DNA of 64,000 nt from Coenobita brevimanus (taxonomy: Eukaryota; Arthropoda; Malacostraca; Decapoda; Coenobitidae): the NCBI GenBank assembly GCA_032717465.1, contig CM064691.1, positions 1,800,315 through 1,864,314 on the forward strand. The letters are read 5' to 3'. This document shows, piece after piece, positions 1 to 10,700 of the stretch. The position numbers and the translations under genes are program-made. The notes beneath the pieces are model-generated. The model was not told where the DNA came from, did not search any database, and saw only the letters and a list, made by a program, of their open reading frames with translations. Position 1 is the stretch's first letter; each line of letters starts with the position of its first letter.

Positions 1-1337
1 TATCACACAGACCTTGTACCAATAATGGCATGTGATAATGGAAATGTGTGGTAACGAAAACACAGAACCTATGGGATTAATTTTATTGATAGCCAGCATC
101 CGAAGTGCAGGCCTTAATTTTTCCTTTTAAGATAATTTAGACACTAAATATATACCATATATACTGTAATGGTATCAGAAATGCACGTAAGCAAACTCTA
201 GCTAACAGAAAGTGATGAAATGGGCACAATAAGGAAGAAACAAGTATCAAAGAGACCAAAAATGGCCTGAGGTAAGAGGTTCTGAGGCTTGGGGACAGAC
301 AGTTAGTGGTCTTTGCCAACTGAGACTAACTCCTTGAGTATGGCCACATCTTTTAATCCCTCAGAGGTATCAGAAACCACAGACACTGCACCATCGTTGT
401 CTGTAGAAACCAGCTCAGGTGTGTGATAATGATGTTTTTGGGCCGTAAAATGCACTTTAACAGCAGGAGTGCAGATTTTCATCTCACAGTGATAAAGAAA
501 ACTACTATAACCAAGGGATCACTGTACTGTAACAGTGTCATAGTCTCAAAATGGAGTTTGATGGTGCACTTCTGTGTGGGTATCATGCCTACATATTAAA
601 TAACAAGACAACTTACATCCACAAATCACTTTTATGGTGGTGCCTCCTAGGGGTGAAGGTGACATATCACCTACAACCTCAAAATTCTGTAATAAGAATA
701 CCTGTACTGTGTAAGACATAAAATTGGGATAAAAACACATGCATCTAACTGATTGGCTATACTTACCTTTCCTTTTTATTATTTTATACAAGGAATCACT
801 TGTACCTATATATCATGTATGTACAGTCGCCCCAAGAAGTGATGGCAGAGTTTCAGCTTGCTTCGGTCACTGCACTGATATATGTGCAATGAAAACTTGG
901 TGAATATATGGTAAAACTTCTGTGCCTCCATTACTTCATATAAAATAAAATATATATCACGCTAAGAATTAGGTAAAATGAATACCACGAGGTGGTGATA
1001 TATTAGAAATTAACACTCAGATATACGTCTCCCGATTTGAATGAATGAGTAATGTATTACTCCATGCACGGAGTGCAGCATAATCCCCTTTCCTGATGTA
1101 TTTGCTTCCCAGGATTTCAAATACAGATGCTCTAGTTTCGAAGACAAGTCAAGGAAAACTCTTGTGACTGCAATACACCACTTTATTTTCAATTGCTGTG
1201 ATACGGCAACAATAAGGATGCCGCAACAATGAAGTTTATCTTACTAATGATACCCTACCTCAAGACCATTCTGCCTTTTATTCCTTGTCTTCCCCTCACT
1301 TACAGCAACTTTATTCCTAACTGATGCAAAATTATTT
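1..1337. other. HERC1 intron, mostly unassigned
   Basis: Intron sequence of the minus-strand host gene with no recognised repeat. On the minus strand, about 478-303, there is an open stretch of about 58 codons between stops. It includes TPELVSTDNDGAVSVV and LKDVAILKELVSVGKDH followed by a stop. It has protein-like composition but I cannot assign it. It could be the tail of an old transposase or chance. Confidence 0.4.
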
Positions 1338-1541
1338 TAAGCTGTAAGCAATGTTGGGTCTGGTTAGTACTTGGATGGGTGACCGCCTGGGAACACCAGA
1401 TGCTGTTGGCATAATGTTCTCCCTACATGTCAAGTGGGGTTGGTGGAGGATTAGTGCCCCTCCCTGTAAAACAATTAACTCTAAGCCCTTGGCCACCCTG
1501 TTTGGGATACATGGCATCTGGCAATGAATGAATGAATGATG
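1338..1541 (+). mobile_element. 5S rRNA-derived SINE (SINE3-like)
   Basis: Positions 1338-1412 match the 3' two-thirds of 5S rRNA. The box A region (AGCAATGTTGGGTCTGG, 1347-1363) and box C (GGATGGGTGACCGCCTGGG, 1373-1391) are preserved, as is the 3' end CTGTTGGCAT. The 5' third of 5S is missing. About 110 bp of unrelated body and a (GAAT)n tail follow. A 5S head with a non-5S body and a simple-repeat tail marks a SINE rather than a 5S gene. The last segment before the tail (1489-1524, TGGCCACCC ... CATCTGGCAAT) resembles the 3' end of LINE family B in this window. Confidence 0.8.
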
Positions 1542-2519
1542 TAAGAAGATATGAGAGGTTTTACCCTTTTCTCATACACTAGGCAATGAAGAGGACGAAA
1601 GCATGAGCCTGTACTCTTGCAGTACAGAAGCACATAATTTTTGCTCTATCTCTAATATCCTTCTTTTAAAATAAACCTCTGTGTCCTGCTTAACTGAAAA
1701 TGCTGATCTGAAAGTGTTTAACTCAGTGGCTTGTTTATGAACATTTGCATTTTATTTCTATTGCCAGTTGTTTAGACACTGAGGATACTAGGCTATGACA
1801 CAAGTTTGTCATTATCCAAGGAGCTCTGACTCTTGGCAAATTTTCGAGGTTTTCCTCATTTTTCATTCATTGATAGTCCTCTGGCTTATATTAAAACTTC
1901 AAGAGAATTTTCTTAATGAAAAACTGGCCAAATGCAGTGCAATAACTGCATGTCTTTTGAGTAAAAGTTTGTTTCCTTCCATGCATGTTGACTGAACCAT
2001 TTAAAATGGCCTACTAACTTACGCCGCATTTCTGCTTTCTGTCGTCGTCCATGAAGACGACAAAAATGGAAATAAATTACTTTAAATTATTCCTTAATAT
2101 TGTAACGGGAACTATTTTATAAATAATAATGACTAATTTTAATTGATTATTAATGCGTATTTCTTTTTAGTATTACGCCACTAAAAAATTACTGTGTTAA
2201 CATATTAGATATGAACTCCGCAAATTATTCCTGACTGTCCTTCAGCGATAGTTCTGAAATTTCAATTAGTTCCGTTTAGGATTTCCTATTATCATAACTA
2301 ACGAACTGATTCCTACAATTTTGAAATATACAGGTACTTTGGCACTGATTTATTGTTTTCTGTAACAGTTTTACATACTGTAATAGGTTTTGCTTTGTAA
2401 AGATATAGGGAAGAGTGTGTGCACTATTGCTGACCAAAAACTTCTGGATACTCTGCTGTCACTTCTAAGGCCAACTGTACCGTGTGTATGAAATAAAGAA
2501 TTGATTGACCAACTGATAC
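1542..2519. other. HERC1 intron, no feature seen
   Basis: AT-rich intronic sequence between the 5S-derived SINE and the RLD2 exon donor. I see no repeat, RNA gene or coding signal. Confidence 0.4.
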
Positions 2520-2711
2520 CTTGTAGAGTAGATATAACTGTAGGAGTGTGGAGGTCATCAGAGTTGCCCTGTCCTAGCCTGCCGTAGCTGCCCTCCCCAC
2601 ACGCCAGGATAGAGCCAGTGGGGGTGACCAGGAAAGTACAGTTCTGGCCACACACCACTTGTTGGGCACATCCGAGGGATTCCGTCAACACAGGCACCTG
2701 GCTGCTTCGAC
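2520..2711 (-). CDS. HERC1: HERC1 internal exon 10 of window (RLD2 RCC1 repeat)
   Basis: Minus-strand exon of 192 nt, acceptor GGTGGCAG, donor CAAG|GTATCA; phase 1 in and phase 1 out. It encodes CAQQVVCGQNCTFLV and then CGEGSYGRLGQGNSDDLH, a textbook RCC1 repeat (GxGxYGxLGxGN). This motif with its SDDLH tail is the strongest evidence for HERC1 RLD2 among RCC1 proteins. The remaining RLD2 blades and the HECT catalytic domain, with its active-site Cys, must lie below position 1. Confidence 0.88.
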
Positions 2712-3029
2712 CTGCCACCACAACATAAAATAATATTGATTTTCATCTACCTATGCACATAGCTACTGACGTCATTATTTAAACAAGGACTTTGTCATCA
2801 CTGACACTTAATGATTATTTAAACTTCCATAACCATCACTGCAAACTCTTGTCAATGCCTTACGCTTGATATCACAATGATAAGTGACATACAACCACGA
2901 TTAACTGGTGTTGAAATCTGTCACTATGTCCCCTAATTGTAATGCCCCTGATCATTGCTTACATGTAAGATGGGGCTACTGGCTCCAGGATTTTGTGATC
3001 AATGCTTTCTTTGCACAAAATATCATCAT

Positions 3030-3530
3030 CATCATGCAGACCTCTTTTTCTACTCCAGTGTAGGACAAGGTAGAGTCAAGAGAGCCAGAAAAAAACTGAT
3101 AGACTGGGACACTAACCAAAGTTTGCCCAACTGAAGGGGCCACACTCCCACTCATTCATCATTCAGACCCTTGGAATCCTGGCTCCACTGGATAGGTACA
3201 ACTTATTCCTCAAGTAGCTTCGCATCCACCTCTCTGGTTGAATCAATCTTGACTGTCCAGTCAGAACTGGGTGCCAAAACCTGGTCATACACTCCTTCAC
3301 AGAAAATTTAAGCCAGCTCAACCTTTTGTCAGTTCCCTAGCCTCATCAGGTTCCATACTTCTCTTTCACAAAGACTTATTTACCATATCCATCCACCTTC
3401 TTCCAGGTCTACCATGCTTCCTTCCACCTTCAAACTCATTCTGATATAGCCTTTTCACCACAAAATTCACACCCACTCTTTTCACATGATCATACTATTT
3501 AAGGATACTCTTTAACTCTGGTCTCCACAA
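3030..3530 (-). mobile_element. Decayed LINE 3' fragment
   Basis: On the minus strand, broken reading frames give a LINE-type C-terminal pattern: KRVGVNFVVKRLYQ, RKHGRPGRRWMDMVNKS and MEPDEARELT, with several stops. This R-x-G-R-P-x-x-x-W pattern is typical of the C-terminus of many non-LTR retrotransposons. The family was not resolved. A related remnant lies at 11850-12430. Confidence 0.4.
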
Positions 3531-3531
3531 A

Positions 3532-4016
3532 CTGGTTAGAGTGGTTATCGCTATGTATGTGGGTGCTCACACACAGGTGAGAGTGAATGGAAATTTGAAT
3601 GATTAGTTTTCTTTGAATGTTGGTGTGCATCAGGGGTCAGTCTTGAGCTCATTGTTTGTCATGGTGCCTGGAGCTCTCTCACATGACTTAAGAAATGGAG
3701 TCCCATGGGAGATGCTGTATGCTGATGACATGGTGTTGACTGCAGAGAATGCAAGGGAGGTGGAGGAAAGATTTAAGTACTGAGAGACAGAATGGGGCAC
3801 AAGGGTATGAGAATAAACACAGTAAAAACAAGTGATGATATCTAGGGCTGGTGGCAGTGCTGTCAGCACAGACTGAAAGCAGCCATGTGTGGTTTGCCAT
3901 GAGCACATAAGAAACTATTCCAACTTGTGCAGTACTTGTGATACGTGGGTGCATGAGAGATGTACTGGTATCAAAGGTAGACTACGAGATAATGCTGATT
4001 TCACATGTGCGGTGTA
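3532..4016 (+). mobile_element. LINE family A, left part (interrupted by CR1)
   Basis: Plus-strand remnant of the RTE-like family A. It begins within the RT domain (AMYVGAHTQVRVNG) and continues through VGVHQGSVL, the catalytic LYADDMVLT and the C4HC3 finger (WVHERCTGI, RLRDNADFTC). It stops inside the last Cys pair and resumes at 6486. Several stops and frameshifts show it is old and inactive. Confidence 0.8.
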
Positions 4017-4165
4017 TTTACCTATTTGTAGTATACAGGAATTGAGCAATGCTTGTGTTGTCCTGTCTCCATATCCACATTTATCAAGTCTACCTTTACA
4101 CACATGAATGTTTTTCTCATGCACCACCTCTTTGTCTAAGTCGTTCCAAATATTTAAGTATTTAC
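4017..4165 (-). repeat. Second CR1-like 3' tail
   Basis: Immediately downstream of the main CR1 3' end (minus strand). Another CR1-type C-terminal stretch reads YLNIWNDLDKEVVHEKN and KGRLDKCG, and ends with a second CAAATAGGTAAATAC-type terminus. The main element already ends in WNSLDKEIV and its own ATTAGGTA terminus, so two CR1 tails are in tandem. Confidence 0.6.
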
Positions 4166-6485
4166 CTAATATACCTAATTGTGATATACACGGAATGTAC
4201 TAAGCTCGTGGGTTTCCGTCGCTGTTTCTCAATAAGTCGAATTTAACTTTAAACTTGTTTAAGTTTTTAGACTGGACGATCTCTTTGTCCAGGCTATTCC
4301 ATAAGTCTATACTTCTGTAAGGAAAGCTATATTTCTTGATATCCTTCAAGCAGCTTGACTTTTTCAATTTCATTCCATGTCCTCTTGTTGCTCTCTTATC
4401 CCATACAAACAGATCTTCTTTGTCAATTTTATCTACTCCCACCATGGTCCTGAACACCGCAATCATGTCTCCCCTCTTTCTCCTTTCCTCTAACGAAGGC
4501 AAATCCAGTTTTTCCAGCCTCTCTCTGTATGACAGGTCTGTCAGACTGGGGACCATCTTGGTTGCTGTTCTTTGTATTCTCTCAATCTTGTTTATATCTT
4601 TCTTTTTGTGTGGGGACCACACTACCGCTGCATATTCTAACCTGGGGCGGATCATGGCCACTATCAATTTTTTCATCATTTCCTCATCCATATAATGAAA
4701 TGCTACTCTTATGCTAGTCAAGAGTTTATAAGTTTCTCCAACTATCTTGTTAATGTGCTTTTCTGGTGACAAACTATCTTGGACCAGCACTCCCAAATCT
4801 TTCTCTTCTCTCCTTTTTGTGATTAATTCATTACCCAAAAAATAATTCAGTGATGGTCTCCTGGTACTTTTACCCATTTCCAATATTTTACATTTCTTTA
4901 TGTTAAATTTCATTTCCCACGTCCGGCTCCAATTGTGTATCCTATCCAAATCCTCCTGCAGTATTTTACAATCCTCCTCAACCTCTATCTTCCTCAAGAT
5001 CTTTACATCATCAGCAAACAGACTTGCATAACTGTTCACTCCATCTACCATATCATTTACGTAAATCAGGAACATTACTGGCGCCAACACTGGGCCTTGA
5101 GGGACTCCACTTGTTACTTCCCTCCATCCAGACATCTTTTCCTTTATTACTGTCCTCATTTGTCTGTCTCTCAAAAAGTCTCTCATCCATTCCAGAAGTT
5201 TCCCTTTTAGTTCTCCTATATATTCTAGTTTCCACATTAGTCTCTTATGAGGTACCTTGTCAAAGGCCTTCTCTAAGTCTAAGTACACACAATCCACCCA
5301 ACCATCTCTCTCCTGTACCACATCAATCGCTCTTGAGTAAAAGCTCAACAAGTTTGAAACACATGACCTTCCACTTCTAAATCCAAACTGACATTCAGCC
5401 AAAATATTCATCTCTTCCAGATATTTTATCCATCTGTCTTTCAGGATTCTCTCACACAATTTTGCGACCATGCTGGTTAGAGACACTGGTCTATAATTCA
5501 GGGGTTCTTCCCTGTTTCCTCCCTTGTAAATTGGTACCACATTTGCCCTCTTCTATTCTTTTGGCACTTTCCCCTCTTCCAGTGAGCATACAATTAAGCT
5601 GTGAATTTTATCCGCCAGTTGTTCTCTGCATTCCTTCAGTACCCAATTAGAAATTCTATCAGGTCCTGGGGCTTTCCTTACATCTTGAGTTTCCAGTAAT
5701 TTATACACTTCCTGTACCTTCACTTTTATATCTTTCATCACCGGAACATTTCTAATCACTCCCTCCCCTTCCACAAGCTCCTTTTCTTTAGTGAAAACTG
5801 ACTGGAAACGTTTGTTCATTATTTCTGCTTGCATTGCCGCATCCTTAAAGACCTCTCCTCCTACTTTCAGCTTGGTGATTCCTTCCTTTTGTTTCAGTTT
5901 GCCATTAACAAATCTATAAAACAGTTTGGGTTCATCCTTGCATTTGTCAATTATACCTTTTTCAAAATTCCTTTCTTCTTCTCTACGTATTCTTGTGTAT
6001 TCATTTCTTGTTCTTTTATATTCTTCCTTTGTTCTGTCGTTACCTCTCTTTCTCCAATTGTTCCATGCCTTATCTCTCTCTTTTTTTGCTATCATACACC
6101 TATTAAACCACTCCTTTTTCCTGTTTTCTTTCCCTCTTACTCTTGGTACAAATTTTTCCACTCCCAAATTATAGAGGTCTAGAAAGATATCCCACTTCCT
6201 CTGTATCTCTCTTGTTTCTCTGAATTTTCTCCAATCTGCATTTTCAAAAAAGTTTCTCAATCCTGTAAAATTTGCTTTCCCAAAGTTGTATCTTCCCTGT
6301 CTATGAAGCTCGTCTCTTGGCTCGATGTTTCCTATTAACATCTGGAACTCAATGACCACGTGATCACTTTTTCCCAAAGGACAGAGATATTCCAATGATT
6401 CTATTACATCGGGTTCTTTAGTGAACAGTAAATCTAACCTTGCTGGTGTGTCCTCACCTCGAAACCGTGTCTCTTCTTTGACCCA
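4017..6485 (-). mobile_element. CR1-like LINE, 5'-truncated, inserted in family A
   Basis: Minus-strand non-LTR retrotransposon. The long reading frame (about 6485 to 4200) covers the end of the endonuclease (LDLLFTKEPDVIESL, GKSDHVVIEF), then the RT fingers (KAPGPDRISNW, VPIYKGG, NYRPVSLTS), GFRSGRSC, YLDLEKAFDKVPH, VTSGVPQGPVLAP, the catalytic LFADDVKI and the thumb region (ARGHGMKLKK, WNSLDKEIV). It is interrupted by one in-frame TAG at 5553, where related elements would most simply carry Trp. The C-terminal pattern and the ACAATTAGGTA-type 3' end are CR1-like. A second CR1-like 3' tail lies at 4017-4165. Confidence 0.85.
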
Positions 6486-7165
6486 TTGCGTGTGTCAGGG
6501 AGAGCATGTAGAGACTGTCAGGCAAGAAAGGATTAATCCTGCTGGTAAGTCTCTTGAGTGTGTGGAAGAGTTTTATAATCTGGGGGGCACATTATGTGTT
6601 GGAGGTGAGGCTGGAGCTAGCTCTGTGGCTAGGGTAAGGAATGGCTGGAAGTTCACAGAGCTGTTGCCTCTCCTGACACTGAGAGGGCTCTCACTCCATG
6701 CTAAGGGACCTTTGCATGTGTTAGGAATGTAATGCTGTATGGTAGTGAGATCTGGGAAACAAAAGAAAAGGATATTTTTAGGCTCAAACATCCAGTAACG
6801 ACAATGATTAGATGGATGTGTAATGTGTCCTTGAAAGTGAGGCCTGGGGGAGCTAAGTTTATGACTGAAGAATTGATAGAAAGGATGGGACTGGGATGTA
6901 TTGTTTTTGTGACAAGAAGGGGTAGACTGAGATGGTTTGGGCATGTGGAGAGGATGGATGATGATAATTGAGTGTGGAAAGTGAAAAGTGTGAATGTCAA
7001 GGGTAGGGTTGCAAGAGGCAGACCGAAAAGACCCGGGATGAGGTCACAGAATGTGACTTCGGGGATAAGAGACTGAACAGAGAAACTGGCAGAGATCGAG
7101 CAGCATGAAGAGCTGCCATTAGATGACCAAGGCCGATGCATGCAAGCATGCTGGATCCTTTATAA
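6486..7165 (+). mobile_element. LINE family A, right part
   Basis: Continuation of the family A copy broken at 4016. It runs from the end of the finger motif through SLECVEEFYNLGGTL, RGLSLHAKGP, a corrupted VMLYGSEIWETK and RLRWFGHVERMDDDN to the family's 3' end (GATCGAGCAGCATG ... GGATCCTTTATAAA). The frame is broken several times. Confidence 0.8.
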
Positions 7166-7499
7166 ACTACACAATATGATAGGCATCTGTTCTGTTACCT
7201 CCAGATGATACCAGAACCTATCTTTTTCTTCCTCATCTCTATCATTGCAAGGTGCATATGAAACAATCACTGCCACTTTCACCTCCTTGAATTGGAACTT
7301 GACAAATATACACATCAAACTGACACAATTGCAATCTTTCATTTCCCACTGCTCTTTAACACTCAACGTCAATACAATTCCATATTGCACCTTGCATGCA
7401 CATTCATACCTGACCTTACACATTAACGCACTCCTACCCCTCTACTGCACACCCTCTCGTCTTTGCTGCACACAGTGACATAAAATATATATACAATAT
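7166..7499. other. Intron, no clear feature
   Basis: Between family A and the next SINE. A minus-strand stretch near 7160-7300 reads AVIVSYAPCNDRDEEEKDRF, resembling the LINE endonuclease motif SAYAPxxGxxxxEKDxFW. It is probably a fragment of another LINE endonuclease. Confidence 0.35.
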
Positions 7500-8032
7500 G
7501 AATTTTGTGGTAGGTGGGGGCACTCACCATCCACTCACTTGATGTAATGCTGCTCTCGGGTGACTGTCCTTTCCTCTCTTTCTTCCTTCTTTCCTTCCTT
7601 CCTCTTCTGTCTTTCTTTCCTCTTCCTTCAGTCTGCGGGGGGCTCTATACTAAGTGACAAACCAAATGGTTTCCTATGCTGGGTGGTAACCATATAACCA
7701 AATTATGGCACCTGTGGTTTAGTGGGTAATTGTGGTTTCCTGTACACCAGGAAACCATTTCCTATGCTGAGTGGTAACGATATAACCGAACTATGGCACC
7801 TGGTGGTTTAGTGGGTAATTAAGGCGCTCCAGCCGGACTGAGTCTGTGCAGGTTTATATCCAAGGAGCAGTTGGGGTTTATTGCTCACGTAATGCCACTC
7901 AGGGATGAGTGTGGCTGGTCATTCTCATCTTAAATGTCAGGACCAACTTGCCTAGCCTCGGGCTTCTATGCTCCTCATGGGGCAACGCAGGATTGAATAA
8001 TCGATGTGGTGATGATGATGATACAATATGAG
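7500..8032 (+). mobile_element. tRNA-derived SINE S2 with duplicated promoter module
   Basis: A tRNA-like module contains a box A-like TGGTTTAGTGGGTAATT and a box B-like GGTTTATATCC, followed by a body and a (GAT)n tail at 7991-8022. The box A segment is duplicated in tandem with an 88-bp offset (7672 and 7760). Upstream, a pyrimidine-rich stretch (7560-7640) and a GTAGGTGGGGGCACTCACC segment recur in other S2 copies at 11535-11845 and 24570-24725. Full-length status is uncertain. Confidence 0.6.
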
Positions 8033-8071
8033 TTATTTATTGTATAGTTAACCTCATTCATGCAAAACAAA

Positions 8072-8080
8072 TGTATCCAT

Positions 8081-8115
<35 letters not shown>

Positions 8116-8450
8116 GTGTCCGACTCTGGGCATAGGCTTCACAGCCTGCTCTCAAGGCCCAGTAGTCCTCCTATATACCATACACCTTTCTACATGTCAC
8201 CGCTTCGGTGCTAACACCCACCATCCATATTGAATACATGCTAGGGCTGTCTCATGCAGGACTGGTGTATTGGTATTAGCGGGGGTACTTTTATGACATG
8301 ACGGCGGGTCGTCTGGTAGATCAGGAAAGTCTGCTTTTATGAAATTCAAATCCTTAAACTTTTCCTTGCCCCAGCCAGGATTCGAACCTGGGTCCATCAG
8401 GACTGCAGGTCGCCTCTCTACTGATTCAGCCACCACCTTTGCATATCGGC
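8072..8450 (-). mobile_element. tRNA-derived SINE S1
   Basis: On the minus strand the head carries box A-like TGGCTGAATCAGTAGAG (complement near 8415-8432) and a perfect box B, GGTTCGAATCC (complement 8378-8388). About 250 bp of body follows and then a 29-nt A tail (T run 8084-8112). The long body and A tail identify a SINE, not a tRNA gene. A second copy with the same body end (CTACTGGGCCTTG ... GGCTGTGAAGCC) is at 40622-40858. Confidence 0.75.
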
Positions 8451-9334
8451 ATCTATCTCAGACAGTCTAACACTATTTTTGTTTCAATCCACACCACCAA
8501 CTTTGATCCCCAACAACATCTCTTTACTCTTCACTCACAAGTTTGGTCAGTGTGGTGTTATTAACTGTTAGAAACTGCCAGGATCCACAATGTCATATTT
8601 TTAAAGGGGGAAAAAAAAAAAGTTGGGAGCCAGAAAAACTTGTTCCATCTACAAAAACAAAAAACACTAAGAATATCATATTCAAGATCCATTCATTTTA
8701 AAATGCCTGCATATAATACAATAAAATATTTGAAGATCAAAGGCAGTGGGAAAGATACACTGACAGCAAGAACCTGAATTAACCAGCTTCATACATGAAT
8801 GATTGAAAGTACTAGTTAATGCTTACATTAGAGAGCTTAAGAGGAAAGGTGAGAGTAAGTAGTCAAGGGTTGCTATGATTATAAGACTGGTGAAAATACA
8901 TGCACGGACCAGGGAAGGAGGGTGTTGATAACGCAAAGACACCAGGGCCTAGGCTAACCCCATAATGCCAACTGGACATTCAAAATTATTATCTTCTTAT
9001 ACAGTAAACAAGGGAGTAAAGTTAAGATTAACTTTACATCCTTCTCTAGGGTTGGGGAGAGGTAAGGTCAATGGATTATTGCTATTGTTATTGTTACTGT
9101 TATGGTTCCTGGCTCATGTGAACAAAAACCCTGTGAACTGCCTCTTCCTCTTGAGGAACAGGGAGGGAGCAGCAGAAAATTTTTATGCAGTACTGGGCAA
9201 TGGAACCACCTGGTTATATCAGTGTCATCATGTGAAGATGTCCCCCTTCAGCAGTGAGGGGCTAGAGTCTCACAATGGTCATTACCATCACAGCTCCAAG
9301 ATACATGTGTGTGTGTAGGAGTGAACACACCTAC
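8451..9334. other. HERC1 intron, no clear feature
   Basis: Ordinary intronic sequence up to the donor of exon 9. There is a short TTATTG-type low-complexity patch near 9075-9105. No repeat family was recognised. Confidence 0.4.
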
Positions 9335-9514
9335 CTGTCTCTGCCATCTGTCCATGTCGGCCGCTGCCCCACATGTACACCTGGCAGCGACCCCCCACCT
9401 GCCAGTCCCCAGGCTGGTGCGTGGCCCAGGACATGACGGATGCATCCTGCTCCACACCCCACATGCTATTGTCAGTTGCTGCATCTACATCCTCACCTCC
9501 TTCACTCACACCAC
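9335..9514 (-). CDS. HERC1: HERC1 internal exon 9 of window (start of RLD2)
   Basis: Minus-strand exon of 180 nt, acceptor TTTCCCCCAACAG, donor GACAG|GTAGGT; phase 1 in and phase 1 out. After an acidic lead-in (GGEDVDAATDN) it encodes SVMSWATHQPGDW, then VYMWGSGRHGQMAET. The YxWGxGRHGQ pattern is the first blade of an RCC1-like propeller and closely resembles the first RLD2 blade of HERC1 as I know it. RLD2 of human HERC1 has been implicated in membrane and clathrin association (family knowledge). Confidence 0.86.
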
Positions 9515-9594
9515 CTGTTGGGGGAAACATGTGTAAGTGCAAATTAATATTTTATACATACTGTATATGTATGCATGCATGAGTGCATATGAGA

Positions 9595-10050
9595 GAGAGA
9601 GAGAGAGAGTGTATAACCTAATAGCAGGATATGAATATAAAGGAGGTAATGAAAGAGGATATTCACAAGCTCAAACATACAGAAATGACAGTGATTAGGT
9701 GGATGTGCAGTATGTCCCTGAGTGCAAGGCCTGGGGGGACTAGGATTACAATGGAAACATTGAGAGGTAGCATGGGACTGGAGTGTATTGGTGTTGTGAT
9801 GAGCAGAGTTAGACTGAGGTAATTTGGGCATGTGGAGAGGATTGGGGATGATAATTGGGCGTACAAAGTGCGAAGCACTAATATTACGGGTGGGGTTGTG
9901 AGGGGTAGGCCAAAAAAGACCTGGGACGAGGTCATTACTTGTGACTGAACAGGGAGGCTGCCAGAGATCGAGCAGCATGGAGAGCCGCCATTAGGTGACC
10001 AAGGCCAACGCATGCGAGCATGCTGGAGCCTTCAAAAATGAAAATGAAGG
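9595..10050 (+). mobile_element. LINE family A 3' fragment
   Basis: Begins after a short (GA)n run (9592-9609). The plus strand reads TEMTVIRWMCSMSLSARPGG, MGLECIGVVM and FGHVERIGDDNW, with GRPKKTWDEVI before the 3' end GATCGAGCAGCATGGAGAGC. One or more stops interrupt it. Only the C-terminal domain and 3' UTR remain. Confidence 0.78.
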
Positions 10051-10089
10051 AAGTGCTTATTCTGCCACTAGGCTGCAGTAAGAAATTAA

Positions 10090-10350
10090 TACAAATATGA
10101 TGCTAATGTGGAGAGGATGGAGAATGAGAGACTGATGAGAAGAATGTATTTGAGTGAGGTGGAAAGGGGGAGAGGGAGGAGGCCAAGGATGAGATGAAGG
10201 GTTGGAGCAAAGAGGTATATGAGACAGGGAGGTGTGAGCTGGAAGTAGGGCAGTGAAATGGTGGGGGACAGGGCGACATGGAGGTGATTTGTTTGTGGCC
10301 ACTCCTTATGGGATTAAGGCGTCTGGCAATAGATAGATGGATAGATGATA
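10090..10350 (+). mobile_element. LINE family B 3' fragment
   Basis: The plus strand encodes the degenerate family B C-terminus (VRWKGGEGGG, DRATWR-like and FVATPYGI) and ends with GGGATTAAGGCGTCTGGCAAT followed by a GATAGATGGATAGATG tail. It lies directly behind a family A fragment in the same orientation. Confidence 0.75.
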
Positions 10351-10700
10351 CTAATCACAAAGAAGTGCTATGGAAATTATATACTGCAGAGCACCAGTAC
10401 TGTTTTACTCTGCCATTGAGGTACATGAAATAAGATGCAAAATGATGAAAAATTCTCTTGAGCTATGATGCATGAACTACCATTATTGCTTAGTTACCAG
10501 AAAAATCACCATATTGACTGATACACAAGTAATATGGAAAAGCCTCTACAGTAATAAAAAAAGGGATAATACAATTCTGGGTACAATATATTCATCAAAC
10601 ATAAACACTGAATATGAGTGCATGAATCAAGGGTAATATCACTATCAGTATATGTAATTAGATTTTTATTTTATACTACAGAATAAGACACACCACTGAC

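Noticed and set aside
1338..1412. Possible functional 5S rRNA gene
   Set aside because: The 5' third of 5S is missing and a SINE body and GAAT tail are attached.
4336..6182. Several plus-strand hydrophobic ORFs resembling membrane proteins
   Set aside because: Antisense readings of the CR1 reverse transcriptase; T/C-rich complement gives Leu/Phe/Ser-rich false membrane segments.
8378..8435. Possible functional tRNA gene (perfect box B)
   Set aside because: A long non-tRNA body and A tail follow, and a second copy exists at 40.6 kb; it is a SINE head.
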